This document shows positions 44,108 through 53,984 of a DNA stretch of 64,000 nucleotides, in pieces. How positions within the stretch are numbered: position 1 is the stretch's first letter; each line of letters starts with the position of its first letter. A program made the translations under genes and the position numbers. The notes under the pieces were generated by a model, which saw only the letters and a list, made by a program, of their open reading frames with translations, had not been told where the DNA came from and ran no database searches. Origin of the DNA: Chlorogloeopsis fritschii (lineage in GTDB: Bacteria; Cyanobacteriota; Cyanobacteriia; Cyanobacteriales; Nostocaceae); NCBI RefSeq assembly GCF_043099315.1, contig NZ_CP170746.1, one strand, 5' to 3'.

Positions 44108-44178
44108 TTGTAGGGGCGGGTTTAGCAGATATCCTTTCGGTTTGAGCTAGAGATTGAAACAAAACCCGCCCTTACAGT
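44108..44178. repeat. Small inverted repeat (TGTAGGGGCGGGTTT ends)
   Basis: Ends TGTAGGGGCGGGTTT and AAACCCGCCCTTACA, 70 bp apart in total. A second MITE-like element in the 43947-44288 gap, which holds no gene. Confidence 0.75.
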
Positions 44179-44288
44179 ATTGTCTGGTCTATTCATCTGA
44201 AAATGGCTGTAATATCAAGTTCGCCTAATTAGTTATAATTCGGTGCATCTGTGCAAAAACTGCAAAATCTTTTTTCCCCTGCTCCCTG

Positions 44289-47200
44289 CTATACATCCTT
44301 TCCAGCCAGTTTAGCCACAACTGTCAGTAATTGAATTGGCTCTACTGGTTTGGGAACGTGCATCTGAAATCCAGCAGCAAGAGCCTGGAGGCGATCGCCT
44401 TCTCTGGCATAAGCAGTAAGAGCCGCCGCTGGGATTTGTCCACATTGTTCTAGCGGTAGTTGGCGAATTTGCCGAATCAGAGTGTAACCATCCTCGCCAG
44501 GCATACCAATATCACTCAAGAGTACATCTGGTTTTACCAATTGTAGTATTTGTAGAGCTTCACGAGTAGAAGCGGCGGTAGTGACATTGGCACCGTATTC
44601 TGAGAGTGCAGTTGTCAAAAATTCCCGCGTATCTGCCTCATCATCAACTGCCAGAATCTTTAGCCCCTGGAGATTCAGGGTAGTCTGCCAGTCTGTTTGT
44701 CGCTGAATTGAAAGTTCTTGTTGACTTGGTGCAGAGTCAGTGTCAAGCAGTGGCAATTTTACGGTAAAGGTTGCTCCTTGCCCTTCACCTTTGCTAGTAA
44801 CTGAAACCGTACCGTTATGTAGTTCTACCAAATTTTGCACGATCGCAAGTCCCAGCCCCAATCCTCCCTCTGTACGAGTTGTTGTGGCATCTGCTTGCCG
44901 AAAACGAACAAAAACATAAGGCAAAAACTCAGGATTAATTCCTTTGCCGGTATCGCTTACCTGAATTTGAGCATAAGAACCAACCCACTCTAGTCGAATT
45001 TCAATTCGTCCGCCTTCTGGAGTAAACTTAACAGCATTAGAAAGCAGATTCCAAACTATTTGTTGTAAACGTTCTGGATCGCCGGAAACTAAGCCAACAT
45101 TGAGATTAAGCCTAGATTCAATCTGGATAGATTTGGTTTGAGCAGTGGGGCTAACTGTATCTAATGCTGCCCCAATTGCCGAAATTAAACTGGTTGGGCG
45201 TAAATTCAAACGAATTTGCCCTCGAATAATCCGCGAAATATCGAGTAAATCTTCAATTAGTTGAGTCTGTGCTTGAGCATTGCGCTCAATTGCTGCGAGC
45301 GCTTGTTCGGTTGTGTCGGGAGATAATCTGCGGGTACGGAGCAGGCGTGACCATCCTAAGATACCATTGAGGGGCGATCGCAATTCATGGGAGACAATTG
45401 CTAAAAACTCATCCTTCATGCGACTAGCTCTTTCGAGTTCGATCCGAGCAGCACGTTCTCTCTCCAAAGCCTGTATCCGTGCCTCTTCTGCTTGTTTGCG
45501 ATCAGTAATATCCAAATCCACACCAGTCATCCGTACTGGGTTGCCAATAGCATCGTAAAACACCTGTCCTCTACTGGCTGCCCAACGAATCTTACCGTCT
45601 GGCTTAACAAATCGAAACTCTACATTGTACTCTTGTTGCTCATAAACAGCGCCATTGATTGCTTGTAAAATCCACTGGCGATCGTCTGGATGAATCATTG
45701 CCAGCACTGTTTTATATCGGCAGTCAAAGCTGCCGGGTTCAAGACCAAACAGTCGTTCTAAATTTGCTGACCAGTAAACTTCCCCAGTTTGAATATTCCA
45801 ATCCCAACAGCCCATATTAGCAGCTTCTAGTGCCAAATTTAACCGCTCTTGGCTCTCTCGCACTGCCTGTTCCGATCGCTTGCGTTCTGTCAAATCGAGA
45901 ACATAGCATAGCCCTTCGCGATCGCTATCAAATAACGCTCCACCAATTTCCACCCACACTCGGCTGCCATCTTTACGGAAAAACTCTTTCTCGAAGGGGG
46001 TAAAGGTGCCAACGGCTTGAACTTCTTCTACTGCCTGTTGGCTTCGTTCTATATGTTCGGGTGGTGTGAGTGTATCCCAGCGAACTTGTCCAGCAAGCAA
46101 ATCTTCTTGATTAAAACCAACGGTTTCAAGAAAAGCGTCATTTACATCAGTAATGTTACCATGTACATCACCAAAGAAAATACCAATGATATTAGAGTCT
46201 ACAATCCGCCGTAGTTGAGCTTCGCGTTGACGCAAGGCAGTTTCTGTTTCTTTGAGCTTGGTAATATCACGGGTAACAGTCAATACTGAATCAATGTAAC
46301 CCTCTTCGGTAAACTCTGGTACAATTTGAGTTTGGTAAAAGTGAATTGTGCCATCGGGAGCCGGAAAACCAAATTCGTCTACTTGCGTCTGCCCTGTTTG
46401 GAATGCGGCTTGCAGGTTTATTTGCCATTGCTGATGTTGCTCTTCGTTTTTCCAAACTTCTGCTACTGTTTTGCCAATCAACTCCTCAGATTTTAAGCCA
46501 GTTGCTTTTTCATGCACACTGTTCACATAAATGTAGCGTAGTTCACGGTCAATCCGCATCACTACATCTGGAGAGTTCTCTACTAGTGCCGCCAGTTCCT
46601 GCTTTTGATGGCGAAGTTCTGCTTCTGCTTGACGGCGATCAGTGACATCCCGCCATGTAGCAACAAAGCCATCTCCGAATTTAGCAATGCGGATATCATA
46701 GGCTCGAATCAAACGCCTATGCCCAAAGTTATCTTCGTAAATCAATTCATCTTTTACTAGAGGTTGCCCAGTTTCTACCACCTGGCAGTATTCATCAAAT
46801 AAGCCGCAGTCTCGATGCCCTGGTAAAATTTCACACAGCCCCCTGCCAATCTGCTCCTCGCGAGTCATGAGATTGCTAAGACAAGCTGCATCATTGACAT
46901 ATTCAACTCGGAAGTCTACAATATGCCCAGACTCATCGCGAATAGCACAGTAAACCCCAAAACAGTCCAGCATATTTTCAACAGAGGTGCGAAAGCGTTC
47001 TTCACTTTCTTGTAATTGCTGGTTGACTTCGGTAAGTAAGAGGTTTAATTGAAACAGTTTCTTGCTAAGTTGAGCATGAGTTTGAGTATCACCAGTTGGA
47101 GCAACTAGAGAAGTATCCCGCTCTACAATGGCAGTTCCAATTACTAATCCCACAACGCACTGTATCAGCAAGCTCAAATTATGAGTCTGGAGAATGTCGG

Positions 47201-48044
47201 CTGCTAGCGGAAATCTTGGCAGTGAAATAAAGTTGGGATTAAGGAGCAAGTAATAAAAAAGTGTTAATAGTACACAAAAGCTGGCTGTCAGCATTCCACC
47301 CGTAGCGCCAAAGCGGATTGCTGCCCACACAATAGGAATGAAGCTTAACAGGGAAAGCTGCTCAAATACAAAATTTGTTTCCTGTGTGGCTTGGACAGTA
47401 AACCAAGCGATATAGGTGCTAAATATAACAATCAAGACTATCTCAGACGAGCGAGCGGCAATTAATTGGAAGTGGTTAGTTGCAGATTGCTCTGTTACTG
47501 ATATCAATCGGCACTGCCGCAAAAGTGGAGTCAATAGTAAAAGCATTGGCGGCGCGATCGCCATTGTCGCGATCGCATTTCCTAACCACCAGTGAGCGAT
47601 CGTAGTACTCAAGCTTGCTTCTGGTAGCTTTCCCAAGACAAATAAAGCTGAGGTGCCTGCGATTGCTGAAGTAGCGCAAGCAGCTAGGGGCGCACTCACA
47701 ATGAACGTGATAGTATTTCTGAGTCCTTGGAGAGTTAGTGAACCTTGAAAACAATAGCGATAAATAAACCAGGCTACCAGAGGTTCTATAACATCCGTTA
47801 ACCCTACTAGGCGATTCCAACCATCGTTACCCCAAAAAGGTGCCATCGTTACAGAAGCGATTCCTGCCAAGATAGCACCAATTGGCCCAAACCAGAATGT
47901 TAAAGCGATCGCAACTCCAGATGGAGGAAACCACAAGGAAACAGCAAGTTGAACCCGGTAAAACAGCGCCATGCCGTGAGCCAGGAAGAGTGCTAGCACA
48001 GCTATCAGGAGGACGATCCATCGATTGCGGAGCATGAACTTCAC
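44289..48044 (-). CDS. MASE1 - multi-PAS hybrid histidine kinase with receiver
   Basis: A 1251-residue hybrid kinase. An N-terminal MASE1 membrane sensor (about 8-300; VSLWFPPSGVAIALTFWFGP) precedes about four PAS/PAC units (about 350-860; DITDRKQAE-type joins recur). Then come HisKA with the His in EFLAIVSHELRSPLNGILGW, HATPase (NLLSNAVKFTPEGGRIEIRL, GGLGLGLAIVQNLVELHNGT) and a C-terminal receiver (DEADTREFLTTALSEYGANV, phospho-Asp in DVLLSDIGMPGEDGYTLIRQ). No DNA-binding output, so signalling goes to another protein. It stands alone. Confidence 0.93.
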   Translation of the reverse strand: MKFMLRNRWIVLLIAVLALFLAHGMALFYRVQLAVSLWFPPSGVAIALTFWFGPIGAILAGIASVTMAPFWGNDGWNRLVGLTDVIEPLVAWFIYRYCFQGSLTLQGLRNTITFIVSAPLAACATSAIAGTSALFVLGKLPEASLSTTIAHWWLGNAIATMAIAPPMLLLLTPLLRQCRLISVTEQSATNHFQLIAARSSEIVLIVIFSTYIAWFTVQATQETNFVFEQLSLLSFIPIVWAAIRFGATGGMLTASFCVLLTLFYYLLLNPNFISLPRFPLAADILQTHNLSLLIQCVVGLVIGTAIVERDTSLVAPTGDTQTHAQLSKKLFQLNLLLTEVNQQLQESEERFRTSVENMLDCFGVYCAIRDESGHIVDFRVEYVNDAACLSNLMTREEQIGRGLCEILPGHRDCGLFDEYCQVVETGQPLVKDELIYEDNFGHRRLIRAYDIRIAKFGDGFVATWRDVTDRRQAEAELRHQKQELAALVENSPDVVMRIDRELRYIYVNSVHEKATGLKSEELIGKTVAEVWKNEEQHQQWQINLQAAFQTGQTQVDEFGFPAPDGTIHFYQTQIVPEFTEEGYIDSVLTVTRDITKLKETETALRQREAQLRRIVDSNIIGIFFGDVHGNITDVNDAFLETVGFNQEDLLAGQVRWDTLTPPEHIERSQQAVEEVQAVGTFTPFEKEFFRKDGSRVWVEIGGALFDSDREGLCYVLDLTERKRSEQAVRESQERLNLALEAANMGCWDWNIQTGEVYWSANLERLFGLEPGSFDCRYKTVLAMIHPDDRQWILQAINGAVYEQQEYNVEFRFVKPDGKIRWAASRGQVFYDAIGNPVRMTGVDLDITDRKQAEEARIQALERERAARIELERASRMKDEFLAIVSHELRSPLNGILGWSRLLRTRRLSPDTTEQALAAIERNAQAQTQLIEDLLDISRIIRGQIRLNLRPTSLISAIGAALDTVSPTAQTKSIQIESRLNLNVGLVSGDPERLQQIVWNLLSNAVKFTPEGGRIEIRLEWVGSYAQIQVSDTGKGINPEFLPYVFVRFRQADATTTRTEGGLGLGLAIVQNLVELHNGTVSVTSKGEGQGATFTVKLPLLDTDSAPSQQELSIQRQTDWQTTLNLQGLKILAVDDEADTREFLTTALSEYGANVTTAASTREALQILQLVKPDVLLSDIGMPGEDGYTLIRQIRQLPLEQCGQIPAAALTAYAREGDRLQALAAGFQMHVPKPVEPIQLLTVVAKLAGKDV

Positions 48045-48200
48045 AGGGCAGGAATCAAAGATATAACTTTTACTATCTCATAAGTTCTTTGTAGCGCAAC
48101 GTCTTAAATGCGATCGCTAATCATGGGGGTGTTGCACTGCACCAAGTTGTTAGGTAGTGTACTTAGTATCTCCCTTATGTAGCAGTTGACAACAGAAGTC

Positions 48201-48236
48201 AGCATGATTGACAACATGGTACAAGGGTATCATGCT
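48201..48236. promoter_or_regulatory. Inverted repeat and TTGACA boxes upstream of the DNA methylase
   Basis: AGCATGAT and ATCATGCT, perfect eight-base arms 20 bp apart, overlap a TTGACA hexamer (48208) and a TATCAT element (48228). A second TTGACA is at 48186. Position fits an operator for autoregulation of the restriction-modification operon by the methylase or a host factor. Inferred. Confidence 0.5.
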
Positions 48237-48274
48237 AATTTGTTTAGAACTTAAATGCTTTATGGTGGGGGCTT

Positions 48275-49519
48275 ATGATTAGGGGAGAAAAACCTATCGC
48301 TATAGACCTGTTTGCTGGAGCTGGTGGCTTTGGTTTGGGTTTTGAAATGGCTGGTTTCTCTGTGCCTCTATCTGTTGAAATTGATACTTGGGCTTGCGAT
48401 ACGCTGCGTTGCAACCGCCCCGATATGACAGTTATTCAACATGACATCCGTAATTTTAATACGGAAAGTAGTGTTAAGGAAATTTGTATCTTTAAACCAG
48501 ACATTGTGATTGGCGGGCCTCCATGTCAAGGTTTTAGTATTGCTGGGCCGGCTCAAAAAGATCCTAAAGACCCCAGAAACAGTTTGTTTATTAACTTTGC
48601 TCAATGGATAAATTTTCTTGAACCTAAAGCATTTGTAATGGAAAATGTAAAAGGATTACTGTCACGCAAAAATGCAGAGGGACAAAAGGTTATAGATATT
48701 ATTAGGAAGACCTTTCAAGACCTTGGATACTTTGTGGAAGTATGGATTTTGAACGCTGCTGAATATGGTGTACCGCAGATTAGAGAGCGCATTTTTATCG
48801 TCGGCAATAAGATGGGCAAAGAGTTAGCCTCTCCTAGAAAGACGCACTCTCTAGAACTACAACATATAAGTCAATCTCAACTATCTGTTTTTGATGGCAC
48901 AGAGGTACTACCTGCTCTAACTCTATGGGACGCAATATCAGATTTACCAGAGCTTAATGCACGGGAAGGTAACGAAGAGCAACCTTATATTGTGGAACCT
49001 CAAAACAATTATCAAGTTTGGGCTAGACATGGTAGTTACATACTTTATAATCATGTTGCGATGGAACACTCCGAGCGGCTTGTAGAACGCTTTAAACATA
49101 TTAAATGGGGTGAATCAAGTTCAGATGTACCAAAAGAACATGGAGCCAGACGACGTAGTGGCAATGGCGAGTTATCAAATAAAAGTTATGACCAGAACAA
49201 TCGCCGCTTAAATCCCCATAAGCCTTCACACACAATTGCAGCCTCGTTTTATGCTAATTTTATTCATCCTTTTCAACATCGAAATTTAACAGCTCGTGAG
49301 GGAGCAAGAATTCAGTCTTTTCCTGATAACTATCGTTTTCTAGGAAAGAAAACTGTTGTATCCCATAAGCTATTACATCGAGAAGCAAGATTCGATGAGA
49401 AATTTCTTTGCCAGTACAATCAAGTCGGTAACGCTGTCCCACCTATTCTTGCGAAAGCAATTGCACTTCATCTGCTAGAGAAATTAGAGCTATGCCAACA
49501 ACTGATAGAAATCCGCTAG
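48275..49519 (+). CDS. DNA (cytosine-5) methyltransferase of a type II RM system
   Basis: C5-cytosine methylase, 414 residues. Motif I IDLFAGAGGFGLGFEMAGFS, motif IV VIGGPPCQGFSIAG with the catalytic Cys, motif VI FVMENVKGLLS, motif VIII PQIRERIFIVG, and motifs IX-X near HKPSHTIAASFYANFIHPFQ and QVGNAVPPILAKAIALHLLE. The following gene, overlapping by 28 bases, is a restriction endonuclease, so the pair protects and cleaves the same site. The target-recognition region (about 230-310) does not tell me the specificity. Confidence 0.93.
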   Translation: MIRGEKPIAIDLFAGAGGFGLGFEMAGFSVPLSVEIDTWACDTLRCNRPDMTVIQHDIRNFNTESSVKEICIFKPDIVIGGPPCQGFSIAGPAQKDPKDPRNSLFINFAQWINFLEPKAFVMENVKGLLSRKNAEGQKVIDIIRKTFQDLGYFVEVWILNAAEYGVPQIRERIFIVGNKMGKELASPRKTHSLELQHISQSQLSVFDGTEVLPALTLWDAISDLPELNAREGNEEQPYIVEPQNNYQVWARHGSYILYNHVAMEHSERLVERFKHIKWGESSSDVPKEHGARRRSGNGELSNKSYDQNNRRLNPHKPSHTIAASFYANFIHPFQHRNLTAREGARIQSFPDNYRFLGKKTVVSHKLLHREARFDEKFLCQYNQVGNAVPPILAKAIALHLLEKLELCQQLIEIR

Positions 49520-50469
49520 TTCATGGCTCTAACCTTGAGCAGAAGGAAAACCATCGTACCAAATATAGAGACGTCGATAGTAGAAAATACCTCAACGAAA
49601 TTAGAACTGAGTACAATAAATGGCATTTAGCCAATATGAATTTAATCGGCCCAACATCAAAACCTACTGAGCAGGATGACGCAATAATTGCTGAAAGAGT
49701 AGAGCTTCTCTCTACATACAAAGATTTTTTAGATCAGCAGCATTATGCTGAAAAATTTGACTCAAGATCAAACCTTCATTCTAGTGTTTTAGAGGAATTT
49801 CTTTATTATTTATTTAAAGATTTGACAGGAGATTTTGGAGAAAACGCTCTTATTGGTAAGTCACATACATTTAAAGATATCTTCTTTGTGCCACCAAAAT
49901 ATTCTGAAATGCTCAAGCGACCGTATGCGCGGATTGAGAAGAAGGATCATGATTTTGTCATTGGTGCAACTATTCAAGTATCATTTGAAGCAGCACCTCC
50001 CCCAGAGCAAGATGAAAATACTGGTGAGATACTTCCTCTTCTAAAAGAAGAGCCAAGTACATATTCTGAGGTGACAGTTACAGGTAACACCGAGACACAC
50101 ATTTTTGACATACCAGTTGTTGCAATCGAGTGTAAGACGTACCTTGACAAAACTATGCTTGAAGGTTCTTCACGCGCAGCAGAAGATTTAAAGGCAAGAA
50201 ATCCTAATAGTTTGTATCTTGTGGTCATGGAGTGGGTTAAGCTAACCAGTGATGTAAATTTACGAAAATATAAGGTTGACCAAATTTATGTACTACGTCA
50301 GCAGAAAAATACTGACCGAGAGTTTAGATACGAATTAACCTATGTCAAAAATCCAATTAACCCGATTGTTGTGCAACACCTCTTTAAAAAGGTGCGAAAC
50401 CATTTAATAATGGATTGGACTGGCGGGATTGAACATGGTATACAGCGCGGATGGTTAATTGACGAATAG
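49492..50469 (+). CDS. Bpu10I-like type II restriction endonuclease
   Basis: A 325-residue protein following a C5 methylase with a 28-base overlap. The nuclease-like core is IFDIPVVAIECKTYLDKTML (an ECK-type PD-(D/E)XK motif: Glu-x-Lys) preceded by acidic residues, and the helical N-terminus resembles Bpu10I-family enzymes. That family recognises sites of the CCTNAGC/CTNAG type; the present specificity is not known. High AT content and accessory position suggest horizontal gain. Confidence 0.65.
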   Translation: MPTTDRNPLVHGSNLEQKENHRTKYRDVDSRKYLNEIRTEYNKWHLANMNLIGPTSKPTEQDDAIIAERVELLSTYKDFLDQQHYAEKFDSRSNLHSSVLEEFLYYLFKDLTGDFGENALIGKSHTFKDIFFVPPKYSEMLKRPYARIEKKDHDFVIGATIQVSFEAAPPPEQDENTGEILPLLKEEPSTYSEVTVTGNTETHIFDIPVVAIECKTYLDKTMLEGSSRAAEDLKARNPNSLYLVVMEWVKLTSDVNLRKYKVDQIYVLRQQKNTDREFRYELTYVKNPINPIVVQHLFKKVRNHLIMDWTGGIEHGIQRGWLIDE

Positions 50470-50526
50470 ATAGGGGTTGTATTTAAATCCAACAGTATCG
50501 AAAAAATAGATCAAGTCGATTCAATA

Positions 50527-50845
50527 AGCAAAAAGGCATATTGCTTACTCAAAATGCTTAAATGAGTTCTCAAAATGCCCGATCGCTTTCTCATTTTGGT
50601 GTTTTCCGCAAGCAAAAAGGCATATTGCTTACTCAAAAAGCCTAAATGCTTTCTCATTTCAGTAAATCGCGCACTCCTAAAGGTATTTTCCGCAGGCAAA
50701 AAGGCATATTGCTTACTCAAAAAGCCTAATTGCCTTCTCATTTCGGTAGATCGCGCACTCATTTTAGTGTTTTCCGCAAGCAAACGGCAAATTACATTCT
50801 TAATTTACTTATTTGCTAACTCATATCAGTAATTCTTGCACTCAC
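50527..50845. repeat. 84-bp tandem repeat array (about 3.8 units)
   Basis: Units start at 50527, 50611, 50694 and 50778 (84, 83 and 84 bp, the last degenerate). Conserved parts are GCAAAAAGGCATATTGCTTA, CTCAAAA-GC-TAA and TTCTCATTT with GTATTTTCCGC-like ends. Read on the minus strand the units keep an open frame with a 28-residue period (LGFLSKQYAFL recurring), but no start signal is evident. After the array (50845-50929) an open remnant DRDRFVAKAIADLPKYSQGN ends in a stop; it is probably a gene fragment. Confidence 0.85.
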
Positions 50846-50965
50846 GATCGCGATCGCTTTGTAGCAAAAGCTATTGCAGATTTGCCGAAATACTCTCAAG
50901 GCAATCAATACGGGAAATTATTAAAGTAAATATTATTACCCGTAATTGAGAAGAAGGTGTAGATT

Positions 50966-51388
50966 ATGGCTCGTCAAAAAAGAAGCTCTAAAATTTTAGA
51001 AAGAGCAGTGCGTCGTGCGGCTAGCATGAACTCAATTGATCCGAATTTAAATGTAGGCAATGGACTTACCTTATCTACCTTCTCAACTCTTATTGAGAAG
51101 ATGCGAACTCAAGAAAATACCTACAATACTGCCCTTTCCAACTTGGATAAGTTATACCGTGAAATGCTCCAAACAGAGCGCGAGTTGGCAGATATGGCAG
51201 AGCATATGCTGTTGGGAGTTGCGACTCGATATGGCAAAAGCAGCACAGAGTACAGCATGGCGGGAGGAGTTCCCAAAAACCAGCGTCGCAAAGGGCTGCG
51301 AGGTGAGCCGCCAACTCCCAATTCACAGCAACCTGCGTTTGTTGCCAGTGTGGAAGGTAATGGGAGTGGAAAGAAAGCAGCAACCTAA
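50966..51388 (+). CDS. Conserved cyanobacterial protein of unknown function
   Basis: A 140-residue basic protein with a helical middle (TLIEKMRTQENTYNTALSNL, DKLYREMLQTERELADMAEH, MLLGVATRYGKSSTEYSMAG) and a Pro/Gly/Ser-rich tail. The ERELADMAEHMLLGVATRYG motif is familiar from hypothetical proteins in filamentous cyanobacteria. A GAAGGTG purine-rich stretch lies just before the start. It ends one base before the convergent gene's stop. No function can be assigned. Confidence 0.7.
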   Translation: MARQKRSSKILERAVRRAASMNSIDPNLNVGNGLTLSTFSTLIEKMRTQENTYNTALSNLDKLYREMLQTERELADMAEHMLLGVATRYGKSSTEYSMAGGVPKNQRRKGLRGEPPTPNSQQPAFVASVEGNGSGKKAAT

Positions 51389-53533
51389 TTAATTGCGATC
51401 GCGAAAACCTTGCTGCCCGTTAATTGGATCGAAGAGCACATCATATTTATCAAAAAATCCGATCCCGCTATTCACAACCACAGGATGCTGTGCCCCTGGA
51501 GATACATTAATATTCCACAGATCAAACCCGTCGCGGTTTCCCGGCACAACGCTGTAGTCAAAAATGCCAGGAATTGTTACCTGTACCTTATTTTCTGGGC
51601 GTAACTTTCCTGGTTTGAGTTTACCCGCAAGAGAAGCAGACTTAATTTCAGTAAAACCACTATTTGTTCCTGTATCGGTGAGCATTTTGCTGTTACAGGT
51701 ATTGTTCATTGAGCTTCCAGTGATAGTTATACAAACTCCATTGAGTCTAGAATCCCATCTGCTGCCAGGTATGCCACTAATCGCAGGTTGTTTGCTTAGG
51801 GAAGTCATTTTAAAACCTTCTCGATTCTCTGCTGTCAAACCGAGAATTAGACTACTGTTACCGCCATTACTATTACCAGTAACAATAAATCCATTACTGA
51901 AATTTCCTGGTAATTTTCTCAATGGATTATGGGGTAATGACTTTTCAAAATAGTTGACACCGATAATACCAGAGAAGGGCGTCCCACTTTTGGCAGAACA
52001 ATTAGGTTTTTGAGCGATACATTGGCGACTAGTAACAACCTGCACGGGAATCGGTTCCTCTGTTGGAATCGGCCCAATCCGTGCATTAGTATAAACTAAT
52101 TCTCCTTGTAGGATAGTGCCATCATTTAATACTTCCTTGACAACTTTACCCGTTCTGCGGATGGGGAAATTTCCCAAAAACTCTTTCGGAACTCTCAATC
52201 CTGCGGAGCCTGTATCCATTAAAATCCGTCTTGGCTGCCCACCTGCCACTGCTACCTCTAGAAAATAGCCGCGAGTTCTTTGCCCGACGGAACCTTTTGT
52301 ATACAAGGGAAGTGATAGGGAATTATAGCTTGGTTTGCGGGTTGTGATTTGGGAGATATCCCGCAAAACCTGGTTGGGAAAAAGGGCTAGAAATCCATTT
52401 TGTCGTTGCCCTACAGGTTCTGGCGCATAATCCCAAAGGCTTTCGTAGTAGAAAAAGACTACACCTAAACCACGTCCTTGAGCAGCCCGTACTTGAGACT
52501 GGATTTGTTGCATAGAAACTGGGCGATTTCTCAATCCTGACATAATACCTATGCCAGTAGGTATTAATTGTTGCGTTTCGATAATTTCTGGGCGAGTAAG
52601 TTTACTGTTAAAAGTTTGTAAATCATCACGGTAAACTTGCATGACAAGCTCATCTACAATACCCAGGCGCACCCAGTTAAGCCAGTCTTGCAATTGAAAT
52701 TTGTAAGCAAAATCGTAGTAATTAGGAGAAACAGAAAAAATTGCATTGGGTTTTCTTGCTTTCACAGCTTGGTTGAGCTTGATCATAAACGCTGTGATTT
52801 TATCTGCCCGCCATTGCATCCATGCTTGAGCTTGAGGATTGGGTGGGGGAGGATTGCCCGTTTCCTTAGTGTACAGGTCAATTGTGTACTTGTCGTAACC
52901 AAAATCCACAGGTAAACTCATGTGGTCGTCAAATTGAATACCATCAGCGTTATATTTGGTAACCACTTCCACCACAAGATCGGTAATAAACTTTTGCACT
53001 TCTGGGTGGAAAGGATTAAGCCACGCCACCTCACCCGCAGCACTAATTGAAGTTTGGGTGCCATCCCGCTTTTGTGTTAGCCAATTTGGATGTTCTGATG
53101 CCAGTTCTGAAGTTAGAGGAGCCATGAAGCCAAACTCAAACCACGGGATCGCGAGTAAACCTTGGCGACGGGCTTGAGCAATGATATCTGCAATTACATC
53201 TTGTCCCTCTGCACCTTTGAAGAAAAAAGGGATACCCATTCGTTGCGCTACTGCACTGGGATATTTTGTATAGCCATCATTCCAAACCACGGGGTAGATT
53301 GTGTTAAAGTTCATTCGACGCAATTGCTCAATTGCATCTTGTAGTTTGGCGCGATGCCTGAGGATGTCAAAGTCATTATTAGTTAGCCAAACACCGCGAA
53401 TTTCTTGGGCGGGTGATTGGGAGAGTTGAGCAGTGACAGGAGTGAGGTTTTCTAGTAGCAGTACTGTAGCAAATGCGATCGCAAACAGAACTGGGAGAAG
53501 ACGCTTTATTGGGTAAATGAAAGGTAGTTGCAT
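51389..53533 (-). CDS. GH10-like (GHL10/DUF187) glycosidase fused to an aspartyl-protease-like domain
   Basis: A 714-residue exported protein. Signal peptide (about 1-35) and GHL10 barrel (about 40-400): EIRGVWLTNNDFDILRHRAK, FNTIYPVVWNDGYTKYPSAV, AIPWFEFGFMAP, DGIQFDDHMSLPVDFGYDKY. The C-terminal about 300 residues are unlike a glycosidase: RRILMDTGSAGLRVPKEFLG, FSGIIGVNYFEKSLP, then MLTDTGTNSGFTEIKSASLA. These two DTG motifs are placed as in the two lobes of a pepsin-type aspartic protease. Both catalytic-type Asp are present; the second lobe reads DTGT. The fusion is unusual. A related GHL10 protein with SLH repeats is at 11658. Confidence 0.8.
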   Translation of the reverse strand: MQLPFIYPIKRLLPVLFAIAFATVLLLENLTPVTAQLSQSPAQEIRGVWLTNNDFDILRHRAKLQDAIEQLRRMNFNTIYPVVWNDGYTKYPSAVAQRMGIPFFFKGAEGQDVIADIIAQARRQGLLAIPWFEFGFMAPLTSELASEHPNWLTQKRDGTQTSISAAGEVAWLNPFHPEVQKFITDLVVEVVTKYNADGIQFDDHMSLPVDFGYDKYTIDLYTKETGNPPPPNPQAQAWMQWRADKITAFMIKLNQAVKARKPNAIFSVSPNYYDFAYKFQLQDWLNWVRLGIVDELVMQVYRDDLQTFNSKLTRPEIIETQQLIPTGIGIMSGLRNRPVSMQQIQSQVRAAQGRGLGVVFFYYESLWDYAPEPVGQRQNGFLALFPNQVLRDISQITTRKPSYNSLSLPLYTKGSVGQRTRGYFLEVAVAGGQPRRILMDTGSAGLRVPKEFLGNFPIRRTGKVVKEVLNDGTILQGELVYTNARIGPIPTEEPIPVQVVTSRQCIAQKPNCSAKSGTPFSGIIGVNYFEKSLPHNPLRKLPGNFSNGFIVTGNSNGGNSSLILGLTAENREGFKMTSLSKQPAISGIPGSRWDSRLNGVCITITGSSMNNTCNSKMLTDTGTNSGFTEIKSASLAGKLKPGKLRPENKVQVTIPGIFDYSVVPGNRDGFDLWNINVSPGAQHPVVVNSGIGFFDKYDVLFDPINGQQGFRDRN

Positions 53534-53849
53534 AAGTATAGATAATAAGTTAGCGAACTTAGCGTTAAATTTTATACTTTATCTCTTAGAGATGAGTTGC
53601 CATGAGTTTCTAGATATTTATGCATTTATGCTGAATAATGAGGTTAATTTATAAACTTCCATTCAATCCAATCACTAAATTACTTCACCAGGAACACTGA
53701 TGCAGATTTAGCTTAGTCAGGTAATTGACGTAGGTAATGAGTGAGGAGTGCCAAGTAACGCTGAAGAGTATCCGCAAAAACCGCCGCTAATGTCTATTGA
53801 TGGAAGGGCGATCGCAACTGTACGCATGGTGGAAATCCAAGCAATTTTT

Positions 53850-53917
53850 GTAGGGTGGGCACTTTCCACAACGTAAAAATAAGGATTTGAGGAAAGTTAC
53901 GCAGTGCCCACCTTACG
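53850..53917. repeat. GTGGGCACT-type inverted repeat
   Basis: Ends GTAGGGTGGGCACT and AGTGCCCACCTTAC around AACGTAAAAATAAGG and GAGGAAAGTTACG. Same family as 11466-11584 and about 59583-59635. Confidence 0.8.
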
Positions 53918-53984
53918 GTTATTGAGAATGGTGCAAGATTTCACAGATGCAAACTTTAAAATCCAGACAGCATCTGACGCTTTT

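Noticed and set aside
50511..50783. A 90-residue minus-strand gene over the tandem repeat.
   Set aside because: The frame is open only because the repeat unit is about 84 bp; no ribosome-binding site and no known family. Kept as a repeat.
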